Shown in pieces: positions 1 through 6,875 of a stretch of 7,784 nt of DNA. The DNA comes from Gammaproteobacteria bacterium (GTDB lineage: Bacteria; Pseudomonadota; Gammaproteobacteria; SZUA-229): the NCBI GenBank assembly GCA_026197015.1, contig JAPHRB010000174.1, positions 1-7,784 of the forward strand, written 5' to 3'. The position numbers and the translations under genes are program-made. The notes below the pieces were generated by a model. It did not search any database, was not told the DNA's origin, and saw only the letters and a program-made list of their open reading frames with translations. Numbering within the stretch: the first letter of the stretch is position 1; each line of letters opens with the position of its first letter.

Positions 1-55
1 AAAAACTCACCACCAGAACCAGAAACAAACCCATAATTTTTATATATCGCAACAT
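1..55 (-). CDS. 5' end of an exported or membrane-anchored protein (partial, function unknown)
   Basis: Only the first 18 codons are inside the window, and the gene runs off the left edge. The reading starts MLRYIKIMGLFLVLVVSF: two positive residues and then an uninterrupted hydrophobic run, as in a signal peptide or an N-terminal membrane anchor. The ATG at 55-53 is preferred because an AGGGGG purine tract lies just upstream and the start is 6 nt after the stop of the preceding TPR lipoprotein gene. A second in-frame ATG at 34-32 has no visible ribosome binding site. The purine tract is unusually close to the ATG (about 2 nt). The tight spacing makes this the fifth gene of the operon and predicts another envelope protein. 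Too little is visible to assign a family. Confidence 0.6.
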   Translation of the reverse strand, partial: MLRYIKIMGLFLVLVVSF

Positions 56-61
56 AACCCC

Positions 62-649
62 CTACTTAATCCGTCGACTAAGATCAGATATCCATATCTT
101 CATTGTTTTATCATCTGGTTGCAAACTTAGATAATGCTCATATTGCTCAAGAGCACAGGGGAAGTCGCGCATATATAATTCGCAAAGAATACCCAGATTT
201 TTAACTACAGGTAAATAATCAGGGTATTCTGTTAAAGCATTTGTATATGCTTTTTTAGCGTCATCAAACTTGCCTTTTTTTCTATACAACAGACCAAGCT
301 GGTTATTTGCAACAGGATTAGTCAGTTCAATTTTAACCGCGCTTAATAAGTGCTTTTCAGCACTAACATCATCACCTTTTTTACTATAGGCCATTCCCAA
401 ATTAATAAATGGTGCTGGCACTCTGTTTTCAACCGCAATTACTTTTTCTAATAACTGGATAGCATCATCATATTCTTCAGCTTTCAAATGTGAAAGCGCC
501 GCATTAAAATCATCTTCAACATCTGAGTCAATTTCAATTTGATCAAACTTAGACCTACTTTCAGTGATTGACGGTTTAGTCGATTCCATCACACAGGACA
601 CCTGCACTATAACCAGAAGCACAACAACAATGGCTCTTAAAACACCCAT
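62..649 (-). CDS. Small TPR protein, probable lipoprotein (GltE/AglT-like role possible)
   Basis: This 195-aa protein has an N-terminal hydrophobic segment (residues 5-18) ending in VQVSC. That suggests a lipoprotein with Cys19 as the modified residue, although Gln at -3 is unusual for a lipobox. The residue after the Cys is Val, not Asp, which would favour the outer membrane if it is lipidated. An acidic linker (about 28-47) is followed by about four tetratricopeptide repeats (roughly 45-77, 79-112, 113-146 and 147-180), with typical pairs such as NLGMAY and NQLGLLY. TPRs bind protein partners, so it probably acts as an adaptor in the periplasm. Its ATG directly abuts the TAA of the upstream 1084-aa gene, and a weak GGATGG stretch is the only ribosome binding site candidate, so translational coupling is likely. 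Size and layout recall the small TPR lipoproteins of the Myxococcus Glt/Nfs envelope complexes, but that is inference. It could also be a PilF-like pilotin; nothing nearby supports type IV pili. Confidence 0.85.
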   Translation of the reverse strand: MGVLRAIVVVLLVIVQVSCVMESTKPSITESRSKFDQIEIDSDVEDDFNAALSHLKAEEYDDAIQLLEKVIAVENRVPAPFINLGMAYSKKGDDVSAEKHLLSAVKIELTNPVANNQLGLLYRKKGKFDDAKKAYTNALTEYPDYLPVVKNLGILCELYMRDFPCALEQYEHYLSLQPDDKTMKIWISDLSRRIK

Positions 650-3600
650 TTAAGCAACCATCCGATTAATATAATAATAATTGGAGACCTGATCTTTAAT
701 TATCTCTACAGCCTGTGCACTGCTTTGCTTCTCCACTTTATCTACAGGCGCTTCACCAGGCGCCGATTTTTCTGGCAATGAAGCGGGGTCAGGTTCAGAT
801 GCAACGGGTAATATAGTTTCTACATACTGTACGGCTTCTTCTGGTTTAGCATATCTTGCAGGTAATAAAACAGCCAACTTATCAATACTTTTATCAATCC
901 ATTCGTTATATATACCTAAATCCAGCAATTCCATATTCTTTTCATGCACAGAAATTGCTTTTTCTTCAAATGGATATATTTGCTCCTCAAGAACTAACTC
1001 ATATTGCTCTAGCTGCATTTCATTTAAATTAGTCGGTCTTTCTGAGTTCATTAAAGCACGACTGAAATGAAAATATATTTCAGCAATCTCATAAGTCGCC
1101 GCCGCAGTTACTATACCCACTTCATAATCAACTAGCTTCGTTAAGGTGGCTATTGCCTTTTTCATGCGCTTTTTCTTTTTGTTTAAATTTTTCTTAAATG
1201 GCTTTTTAAGCTCAACCAGTTTAAAGCGTCTAATATCTGGCTCAGCTAACACAAGTGATGCATTAGCGGCAAGAAAACGCGTTCTATCGGTGCGTTCTTT
1301 TCCTGCTCTTAAATCTATAGCAACAATCCATTGAAGCTGTTTTATATAAAGTTTCTTACTTTTATTAAGCTTATAGATATTTGCAATATTATTTCGCATT
1401 TCAAGCGCATTTTCGACAGGTTTTGGAAAATATGATACATAGCGCACATAAACATCTAGCGCTTTCGTTCTATCACCCGCTTTTTCATATAACTCTGCTG
1501 CCTGCTGTAATGCTTCACGACGTAAACCTTTGTCTTTAGTCTCTTTTTCAATTTGCTCAAACTCAGCAGCAGCCAGTAACAGCTTTCCATCTTCTTTATA
1601 TACAATTGCCAGTTTCTTAGTTACCTCGGGCTGTAATTTGTTTTTAGGATAACGTTTACGGAAGCCCTGTAATACTTCTGATGCCATAGACCAGTCTTTT
1701 AAACTAATTAAAGCTGCTGCGGCATCGTATTCTGCTGTAGGTCTTATTTTCGATGTAGGAGCTGCTGTTGCTATGCGTAGAAAATGATTCGCAGCTGTAC
1801 GATGGTCTTGAAGCTTACGTGCCTGTTCGCCCTGTTTATATATTGATGCTGCTAAATTTTCAATTAACTTGTCGCGCTCTTTATGATCTTTAGCTGTCAT
1901 CTTTAAAACCTGATTGTAAGCGGCTTCGGCCTCACTAAACAGCGTAAGGTCAAATGAAGAATGAGCCACTATTAACCACGATGAACGAATATACTTAGTT
2001 TCTATATCTGGATATTTTTCAATTACACTACGGCCAATTTTAATTGCCATAGGGAAATCTCTTATCGCGTATAAATCATCAGTTGCAGCCACTAATACAG
2101 CAGGCGCTTTTTTATGTTTGGGATACGCCTCACCAAACTTTAATGAACTACGAATAATTTCATGTTTGATCACATTTCTCTGAGACTGGTCTGATTTCTT
2201 TAAAAACTCACGATATGAAAATACAGCTGCGTAACCTGCTTCCGCTGATTTATCATGTTTTTCATAATTATATGACGTTCTCTCATACTCTAAGGCCGCA
2301 TCTCTAAAGTCTTTATTTTCAAGTAACAATTCAGCTAACTGAAAATTTATCCCGGGTGACTGCTGGTCTTCAGGGAATGAATCAAGAAATTCACGATACC
2401 ATCGTGCAGACTCTGCAAAATTTTCTTTCCTGAATTTTCTAAGACGCCTGTTTTGATATTGCGCATGATAATGATTAGCCAGGTCGGTTAGGTTAGATTT
2501 TAAAAAGACAATAACATCGGGATAAGCATTAATATCAAAAAACGTCCAATAATTTGCCCTTAAACCATAAGTTGATGCGTAGTTCTTTTTAGAATCTATA
2601 ACCAATTTTGGAAAACCACCTTTCAAATAAATATCTATTACCCTGATATGGAAATACGGTGACACTTTATTTAACGGGTTTCTTTCGACATAGGAATTAT
2701 ATGCGCCGGCTGCATCAGCATAACGACGTTTTGTTAAATAGTACTCACCTAAGTGACTATAAATACTAGCTTCATATTGCCTTGATCCATGCGTCTCGAA
2801 ATATTTAACAACTTCTTGCGGCCCGCCAAGATACGAAAAACTTAAACTAATAACCCGGTAGGTATCTTCAATTCTTTTGCGTTCAATTTTATTGGTTATC
2901 TGCTCAAAGTCATATCCAATTGATATTTTATAATCAAGCAAACCTATAAAATCATGTAAAGCTTCTTCGTAAAGATCCTGTTTAAAATAAGCCCAACCCT
3001 GTTTATATAAAGCAAGATCATAGAATGCCGAACTTATACCAAACTCAATAACTGCCTGATATGCTTCCTCAGAATCCAGATATTTTTTACGTGTAAAGAA
3101 AAATTCTGCACGTCTGAATTGAGCCTCATCTATATGTCTGGAATTAGGGTATTCTTTGACCAGTCGATTTAACACCAGCATCGCTTTATCAACTTCACCA
3201 ACTTCTTCATAAGCGCGAGATAATTGATATAACACCTGGTCATTACGTTCATAATGAGGATATTTAACTAACAAGCCTTTATATAACTCTATCGCTTCTT
3301 TTGCACCTGCCGAAGCTAAATCATCCGCCACTGCTGCATCAGCAGTAACAATAGCTTTTTCTGTACCTTTTTTAATATCTGTTTCTTTTGTAGCACGCTT
3401 CTCAAATTCTTTTTCAGACTCTGAAACGTTTGCTATTGATTCAGCTTTACTTTGAACTTCCGTAGTTTTTATTTCTTCTTTATCATCAGATATTAATGAC
3501 GCTGCTGTACCTGCTGCCGCAGCTGAACTGGTTGCTAAACTGGCAGCTGTTGAATCAGCCGTTGTACTTACCGCAGCAGACTGTCCCGAAATATTAGCTG

Positions 3601-3904
3601 CCTTAGCTGCTGTATCCACACCGCCACTTAAGACGCCATACTCTTTCTCAATCTTTAAATCAGCCAGACGACGTAATGCTTCAGGTGTCATCGCTGTTTC
3701 TGGTGTTTCTTCAAGAAACTTCTGATAACTTTGCATTGCCTTATCAAGACTGCCAGAAATTTCTGCTTCTTTTAAATCGAACTCCACATTTTCCAGACTG
3801 GCTAAAGTTTGCTTATCTCCACTGCTCACACAACCAGCCAGCACTGCTGTCAACACAGCTATAAGTGAGAATATAAAAATCTTTCTATGTATATTGACTA
3901 ACAT
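650..3904 (-). CDS. Very large TPR outer-membrane lipoprotein (1084 aa)
   Basis: The N-terminus is a textbook lipoprotein signal: basic HRK, a hydrophobic core, and the lipobox LAGC with Cys25. The next residues (VSSGD) contain no Asp at +2, so sorting to the outer membrane is predicted. After a short helical segment (about 52-90) comes a low-complexity Ala/Ser/Thr-rich and then charged stretch (about 97-202). A long array of TPR-like helical repeats follows (about 203-850), with recurrent YP, EYPNS and AEAAY-type motifs. A Lys-rich patch lies at about 895-917. A conserved-looking C-terminal helical domain (about 918-1020, with YPFEEKAI and IYNEWIDKS) leads into a Pro/Glu/Ser-rich tail ending in NYYYINRMVA. 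The start overlaps the upstream stop by one base (TAATG), and GAGG sits 10 nt before the ATG. The protein resembles uncharacterised roughly 1000-aa TPR proteins of gammaproteobacteria found next to AgmX/TolQ-type genes, and in architecture the giant TPR proteins of Myxococcus gliding machinery. A scaffold role is inferred. Individual repeats can resemble BamD or YbgF, but size and layout exclude those. Confidence 0.9.
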   Translation of the reverse strand: MLVNIHRKIFIFSLIAVLTAVLAGCVSSGDKQTLASLENVEFDLKEAEISGSLDKAMQSYQKFLEETPETAMTPEALRRLADLKIEKEYGVLSGGVDTAAKAANISGQSAAVSTTADSTAASLATSSAAAAGTAASLISDDKEEIKTTEVQSKAESIANVSESEKEFEKRATKETDIKKGTEKAIVTADAAVADDLASAGAKEAIELYKGLLVKYPHYERNDQVLYQLSRAYEEVGEVDKAMLVLNRLVKEYPNSRHIDEAQFRRAEFFFTRKKYLDSEEAYQAVIEFGISSAFYDLALYKQGWAYFKQDLYEEALHDFIGLLDYKISIGYDFEQITNKIERKRIEDTYRVISLSFSYLGGPQEVVKYFETHGSRQYEASIYSHLGEYYLTKRRYADAAGAYNSYVERNPLNKVSPYFHIRVIDIYLKGGFPKLVIDSKKNYASTYGLRANYWTFFDINAYPDVIVFLKSNLTDLANHYHAQYQNRRLRKFRKENFAESARWYREFLDSFPEDQQSPGINFQLAELLLENKDFRDAALEYERTSYNYEKHDKSAEAGYAAVFSYREFLKKSDQSQRNVIKHEIIRSSLKFGEAYPKHKKAPAVLVAATDDLYAIRDFPMAIKIGRSVIEKYPDIETKYIRSSWLIVAHSSFDLTLFSEAEAAYNQVLKMTAKDHKERDKLIENLAASIYKQGEQARKLQDHRTAANHFLRIATAAPTSKIRPTAEYDAAAALISLKDWSMASEVLQGFRKRYPKNKLQPEVTKKLAIVYKEDGKLLLAAAEFEQIEKETKDKGLRREALQQAAELYEKAGDRTKALDVYVRYVSYFPKPVENALEMRNNIANIYKLNKSKKLYIKQLQWIVAIDLRAGKERTDRTRFLAANASLVLAEPDIRRFKLVELKKPFKKNLNKKKKRMKKAIATLTKLVDYEVGIVTAAATYEIAEIYFHFSRALMNSERPTNLNEMQLEQYELVLEEQIYPFEEKAISVHEKNMELLDLGIYNEWIDKSIDKLAVLLPARYAKPEEAVQYVETILPVASEPDPASLPEKSAPGEAPVDKVEKQSSAQAVEIIKDQVSNYYYINRMVA

Positions 3905-5910
3905 TACTGAACAACCTCTTCAGTAACTTTGCTCGAATCAGTGTTTTCTGCATCCTCGGTATCAATTTCATCAGCTGTGGCAGGCTGTAAAGCTTTATCT
4001 TCTTCAATACCCTGTAATAATTTTTCCTGTTCTGCTTTTTGCTGTTTTTTAGTGGCTCGGTCATAACTCTCAGCCAGAGCAAAACGAGCTTTAATTTGAT
4101 ATTCTTCAAGTAAATTGCGACGCCGCTCCAGTTCATTTACCGCAAGTGTTTCTATTAATCGTCCCTGTCGCGCCATTACGCCATTAACTTTTAGCTGAAT
4201 CGCCTGAATTTTAGTCTTAAGTTGCCGAATTTGAATATCATAACCTTCATAACTCTGCGTCGCTGCCTGACGAGTTCTAACAAATGACTTGTAGGTTTCG
4301 TTAAGTTTGTTTATATAAACATCAAGTGTTTGCATTTGTTTATATGCATTAGTTAAACGTTCGTGATATGCCTTATTAATATTCCAGTGCAAGACACCTT
4401 TCAATCTTGAGATTCGAGCACGCACTTCATCCGTATAATGTTGTGGATTAGCTGACAAATACAACTCAATTTTTCCGAGTTTATCCTGTATTCCTCGCTC
4501 TTCAGCCGTTGCCAGATACTCTGGGCGTCTGGCAATAACTAACGACTTTAAACGTTGATCAAGGCGATCACGTTGAGATAACCGCAAACGAATCCTGGCA
4601 TCCAGCTTTTTAAACTGTTTTTCAACAACGGGCAGTAATGGCGTATAGTATCTGCGCCGTATTTCAATCATTTCTACATATACATCAAGTGACGACAACC
4701 AGTAAGATAATCGCACTCTAAGCTCTGCAAGATCCTTGTAATTTTGTAAAGACTGTTGAAAGTCATTAGAGGCCATTAAAGACAATATGTAACGTGTTTC
4801 CGGTGTTTCCTGTAAATCTCTCAAATTATGCAGCCAGTTTTTATCTCGCTCAGCCTGCTTATCAAGCACTGCACTTAGAAACTTACCTTCTCTTACACTT
4901 TTTATAGATGTTTGTAGTCTGTCAATCTCGCCACCAAAATTATCCATGGCCTTACCATATGACAATGCTGCCTGGCCAAAATAGTTTAATTGACCATAAG
5001 CATATGGAACAGCTAACAAAGACTCCTGCACAGACTCATTTGTAATTTCACGTTCCTGTAAAATACCCCATGGAACAAGTGCTTTTTTAAATTGCCCGAG
5101 TGATACGTTAACCCATCCCATACCCAGTAAAGCCCTGTCCGCAAAAGGCCCATTTAACCTCACCAGACTAAAATATTTTTTCGCTAATTCTGGTGAACCT
5201 TTTTCCAGCATACGACTTGCAAGTGTTAAATTAGCTTTATCTTTTAATGCCAATATACCTCGATCATCGCTACTTAAGACACCTAATCTACCGAGTGCCT
5301 CAATTGCTTTTTTCTCATCACCATTCTGTATATAAGCTATACCCAGGTTATATAATATATAACCCTTATATTTGTCTTCATTTTCAATAGTTTTTAATAA
5401 CTCAATCGCTTCAGCAAATTTACCTGTAGAGATATATACCTGTGCTCGTAAATGAATTTCATCTACACGTAACTCGTCGGCCATTTCACCCTGTATTTTT
5501 TCTAAAATATCTAAGGCATTACCGGGCTGATTTTTTCTATAAAAAATTTGCGCTAATCGATAGGCTGCTTCATTACGAATTTCTTGATTTAAGTTCGACT
5601 CCATAATAGATTTAATTGCTCTACCCGCACGCTGATGCATTCGATAAGCAAGCTCAAAACTACCTACTGAGAATTCCGCATGATTTATATGCTGATTAAA
5701 TGGATCTAATGATGGATTATCAAGCGCATAATATTGCCCGAGCTCAGCATCAAGTTTACTGATAGCATCGAAGTGTTTATCTTGAAAGGCATAAAACAGC
5801 GATTCACCATAGAAAATATCCTTAAGCACAGGCGCTTTATCAATGGTGTTTTCAGCTGTTGCATTAAATGCAAACAATGAAACAGCTATAAATTTTAATA
5901 TACGAAGCAT
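3904..5910 (-). CDS. Exported TPR protein with long C-terminal coiled coil (668 aa)
   Basis: A Sec signal peptide is clear: short basic N-terminus, hydrophobic residues 4-15, and a probable cleavage after ATA at residue 19. There is no lipobox, so the mature protein should be periplasmic. Residues about 110-320 hold roughly five or six TPR-like repeats, for example AAYRLAQIFYRKNQPGNAL and ILYNLGIAYIQNGDEKKAI. From about 350 the sequence changes to long charged helices. Coiled coil is likely around 395-460 and most clearly 510-635, rich in Arg, Lys, Gln and Leu. The last 35 residues are strongly acidic (ATADEIDTEDAENTDSSK). The start lies 19 nt after the preceding stop with a GGAA tract about 11 nt upstream; the gene's own stop overlaps the next ATG. 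No catalytic motif is seen. It looks like a structural or adaptor component acting with the large TPR lipoprotein encoded next. The family is recognised only as uncharacterised. Confidence 0.9.
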   Translation of the reverse strand: MLRILKFIAVSLFAFNATAENTIDKAPVLKDIFYGESLFYAFQDKHFDAISKLDAELGQYYALDNPSLDPFNQHINHAEFSVGSFELAYRMHQRAGRAIKSIMESNLNQEIRNEAAYRLAQIFYRKNQPGNALDILEKIQGEMADELRVDEIHLRAQVYISTGKFAEAIELLKTIENEDKYKGYILYNLGIAYIQNGDEKKAIEALGRLGVLSSDDRGILALKDKANLTLASRMLEKGSPELAKKYFSLVRLNGPFADRALLGMGWVNVSLGQFKKALVPWGILQEREITNESVQESLLAVPYAYGQLNYFGQAALSYGKAMDNFGGEIDRLQTSIKSVREGKFLSAVLDKQAERDKNWLHNLRDLQETPETRYILSLMASNDFQQSLQNYKDLAELRVRLSYWLSSLDVYVEMIEIRRRYYTPLLPVVEKQFKKLDARIRLRLSQRDRLDQRLKSLVIARRPEYLATAEERGIQDKLGKIELYLSANPQHYTDEVRARISRLKGVLHWNINKAYHERLTNAYKQMQTLDVYINKLNETYKSFVRTRQAATQSYEGYDIQIRQLKTKIQAIQLKVNGVMARQGRLIETLAVNELERRRNLLEEYQIKARFALAESYDRATKKQQKAEQEKLLQGIEEDKALQPATADEIDTEDAENTDSSKVTEEVVQ

Positions 5911-5929
5911 TGAATTAAATTTCCGGTTG

Positions 5930-6457
5930 TTACCAGTCCTTAAACTCTAAACCTTGATCACCCGCATCCGGACCACCAATTTTTATTTCTACAAACTTTG
6001 GCCCCACACCCTTTTTGAGTGTATAACTGGCGCTGCGTTTTATTTCGCCGCCACTTGAGGGTTTTGCGATATAACTAATAACCAGCTTATGCTCGCCTGT
6101 TTTTATGTTTCCAGTATAAATTTTTTGTACGCCTCCCTTTTGCATGGCTTCTAATTCCCTGAATGTATAAAGATGATGCGCCAAAACTTTATTTTCAAGC
6201 TTGACCTGTATCGCATCGAGACGTAAATCTTCTACATCCGCCAGTGAAACAAATAATGCAAATTGACTATTCGATGGAAATAGCAATTTTTCTTCCAGCT
6301 GAAGAAGGTCCGCTGTTAAATCAATCACATCGGTTTTAATATCCTGAACCTGTTCATCAAGGCCTTTAATCTGCTCTTTAGTTACATCTGCCGCATTGAG
6401 CGAGAATGAATTCAGAATCATTATTGTCAAGAATACTAATATAGTTTTTTGCATCAT
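5930..6457 (-). CDS. Conserved exported coiled-coil/beta-domain protein (175 aa), first gene of operon
   Basis: A signal peptide spans about residues 1-22 (MMQK, a hydrophobic core, then SLNAAD), with cleavage probably after Ala22 or Ala23. The mature protein begins with a short heptad-like helix (about 27-59, with regularly spaced Leu/Ile/Val) that could form a coiled coil. From about 64 to 162 it looks like a beta-sandwich: alternating hydrophobic strands such as FALFVSLA, HKLVISYIA and KFVEIKIGG, with GEHKL resembling the turn of PEGA or Ig-like folds. It ends in FKDW. A start at 6457 places AGG 5 nt upstream; the adjacent ATG at 6454 gives 8 nt and may be the real start. As the promoter-proximal gene it likely makes a periplasmic partner of the TPR proteins. 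Relatives of this type have, as I recall, been labelled dihydrolipoamide acyltransferase in databases. No lipoyl or catalytic domain is present, so that name should not be used. Confidence 0.85.
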   Translation of the reverse strand: MMQKTILVFLTIMILNSFSLNAADVTKEQIKGLDEQVQDIKTDVIDLTADLLQLEEKLLFPSNSQFALFVSLADVEDLRLDAIQVKLENKVLAHHLYTFRELEAMQKGGVQKIYTGNIKTGEHKLVISYIAKPSSGGEIKRSASYTLKKGVGPKFVEIKIGGPDAGDQGLEFKDW

Positions 6458-6464
6458 TCTTACC

Positions 6465-6482
6465 TGTCACTTTTTACTGACA
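6465..6482 (-). promoter_or_regulatory. Hairpin touching the ribosome binding site of the first operon gene
   Basis: TGTCA and TGACA form a 5-bp stem around an 8-nt A-rich loop, with a possible extra U-G pair. The 3' arm ends at the A of the AGG that serves as the Shine-Dalgarno sequence at 6463-6465. Folding could reduce access to the start, but the stem is short and weak, so a regulatory effect is only a possibility. Confidence 0.3.
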
Positions 6483-6508
6483 ATTGGACCATATAATGGA
6501 TTTGGTTT

Positions 6509-6535
6509 CCGCCGACTAACTCACAGTTAAAGCGG
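6509..6535 (-). promoter_or_regulatory. Stem-loop near the predicted 5' end of the operon leader
   Basis: On the minus strand CCGC (6535-6532) can pair with GCGG (6512-6509), and inside it TAACT (6529-6525) pairs with AGTTA (6521-6517) around a GTG loop. This gives two short helices separated by an internal loop. It would lie at the extreme 5' end of a transcript begun from the promoter at 6544-6572, where such structures can stabilise mRNA. It is not a match to any riboswitch I recognise. Confidence 0.35.
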
Positions 6536-6543
6536 TTGATATG

Positions 6544-6572
6544 AGTATACATTATGAATTTATATATTTGAA
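6544..6572 (-). promoter_or_regulatory. Candidate sigma70 promoter of the TPR operon (proximal)
   Basis: TTCAAA (6572-6567) and TATACT (6549-6544) are separated by exactly 17 nt and match the sigma70 consensus at 4/6 and 5/6 positions. Transcription would start near 6537 and give a leader of about 80 nt before the first gene. The region is AT-rich, so chance matches are possible, but position and spacing are good. Confidence 0.5.
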
Positions 6573-6679
6573 TCAGGCATTTATGATGTTTTGTTAAGAA
6601 GTTATCTTATATTTCACATCTAAATTAGACATTACTAATAAAGTCACAATCTACTGCTGGTTTTTACTGATGATATTAA

Positions 6680-6708
6680 ATTATCTAAATAATGCGATAT
6701 ATACTCAA
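6680..6708 (-). promoter_or_regulatory. Candidate sigma70 promoter of the TPR operon (distal)
   Basis: TTGAGT (6708-6703) and GATAAT (6685-6680), again 17 nt apart, match the consensus at 4/6 and 5/6. A transcript from here would carry a leader of about 215 nt. It may be an alternative or additional promoter, or a chance match in AT-rich DNA. Confidence 0.35.
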
Positions 6709-6818
6709 TTAAACTACCTGTGACGCCTATTACAACAACTCAAACAACAGACAGCTTATTCAAATTAGGTCAAAAATCTGTACACTCCCCACAAAATGAC
6801 TTTACACAAACCAGACAC

Positions 6819-6847
6819 AAAAAAAAGGGGCTTAAAGCCCCTTTTTT
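6819..6847 (-). terminator. Rho-independent terminator of pnp, symmetrical
   Basis: GGGGC and GCCCC (6827-6841) form a G+C-rich stem around a short loop. The stem is flanked by A8 (6819-6826) and T6 (6842-6847), which give a T run after the stem on both strands. It begins about 35 nt after the pnp stop codon and so ends pnp transcription. Its symmetry means it could also stop transcripts coming from the left, but no rightward gene is seen. It shows that the TPR operon needs its own promoter. Confidence 0.92.
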
Positions 6848-6875
6848 CAATAAACAACTAAAATTAGCTATAAAA

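Larger units (their letters stand above)
6458..6875. other. Non-coding region between pnp and the TPR operon
   Basis: This 418-base AT-rich stretch has no convincing gene on either strand. It contains the pnp terminator at its right side, two promoter candidates reading leftward, and an apparent leader with short inverted repeats. A ten-base direct repeat, TTTTTACTGA, occurs at 6471-6480 and 6661-6670; in DNA this AT-rich it may be chance. An 11-base palindrome, TCTAAATTAGA, lies at 6619-6629, upstream of the nearer promoter candidate, and could be a regulator site, but nothing confirms it. Confidence 0.8.

Noticed and set aside
1146..1334. Plus-strand open frame with a Phe-rich hydrophobic start
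   Set aside because: It is the antisense of the Lys-rich patch of the 1084-aa gene, where AAA/AAG codons read as Phe/Leu; it is not a real membrane peptide.
3676..3864. Plus-strand 62-codon open frame
   Set aside because: It is antisense to the conserved signal peptide and first helices of the 1084-aa lipoprotein gene, with no supporting start signals.
650..3904. Calling the large TPR protein BamD or YbgF (CpoB)
   Set aside because: Individual repeats look similar, but those proteins are about 250 residues long with other neighbours. Here the protein is 1084 aa with extra domains.
3885..4136. An 83-codon minus-strand open frame
   Set aside because: It lies in another frame inside the 3' end of the 668-aa TPR gene, is Lys/Leu-rich from out-of-frame reading, and has no separate start signal.
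5930..6457. Naming the 175-aa protein a dihydrolipoamide acyltransferase
   Set aside because: There is no lipoyl-lysine domain and no catalytic HxxxD motif, and the protein has a signal peptide. The label would be a database artefact.
6680..6693. ATTAT-CTAA-ATAAT inverted repeat as an operator over the distal -10 element
   Set aside because: It is made only of A/T arms in AT-rich DNA, and a match of this kind is expected by chance.
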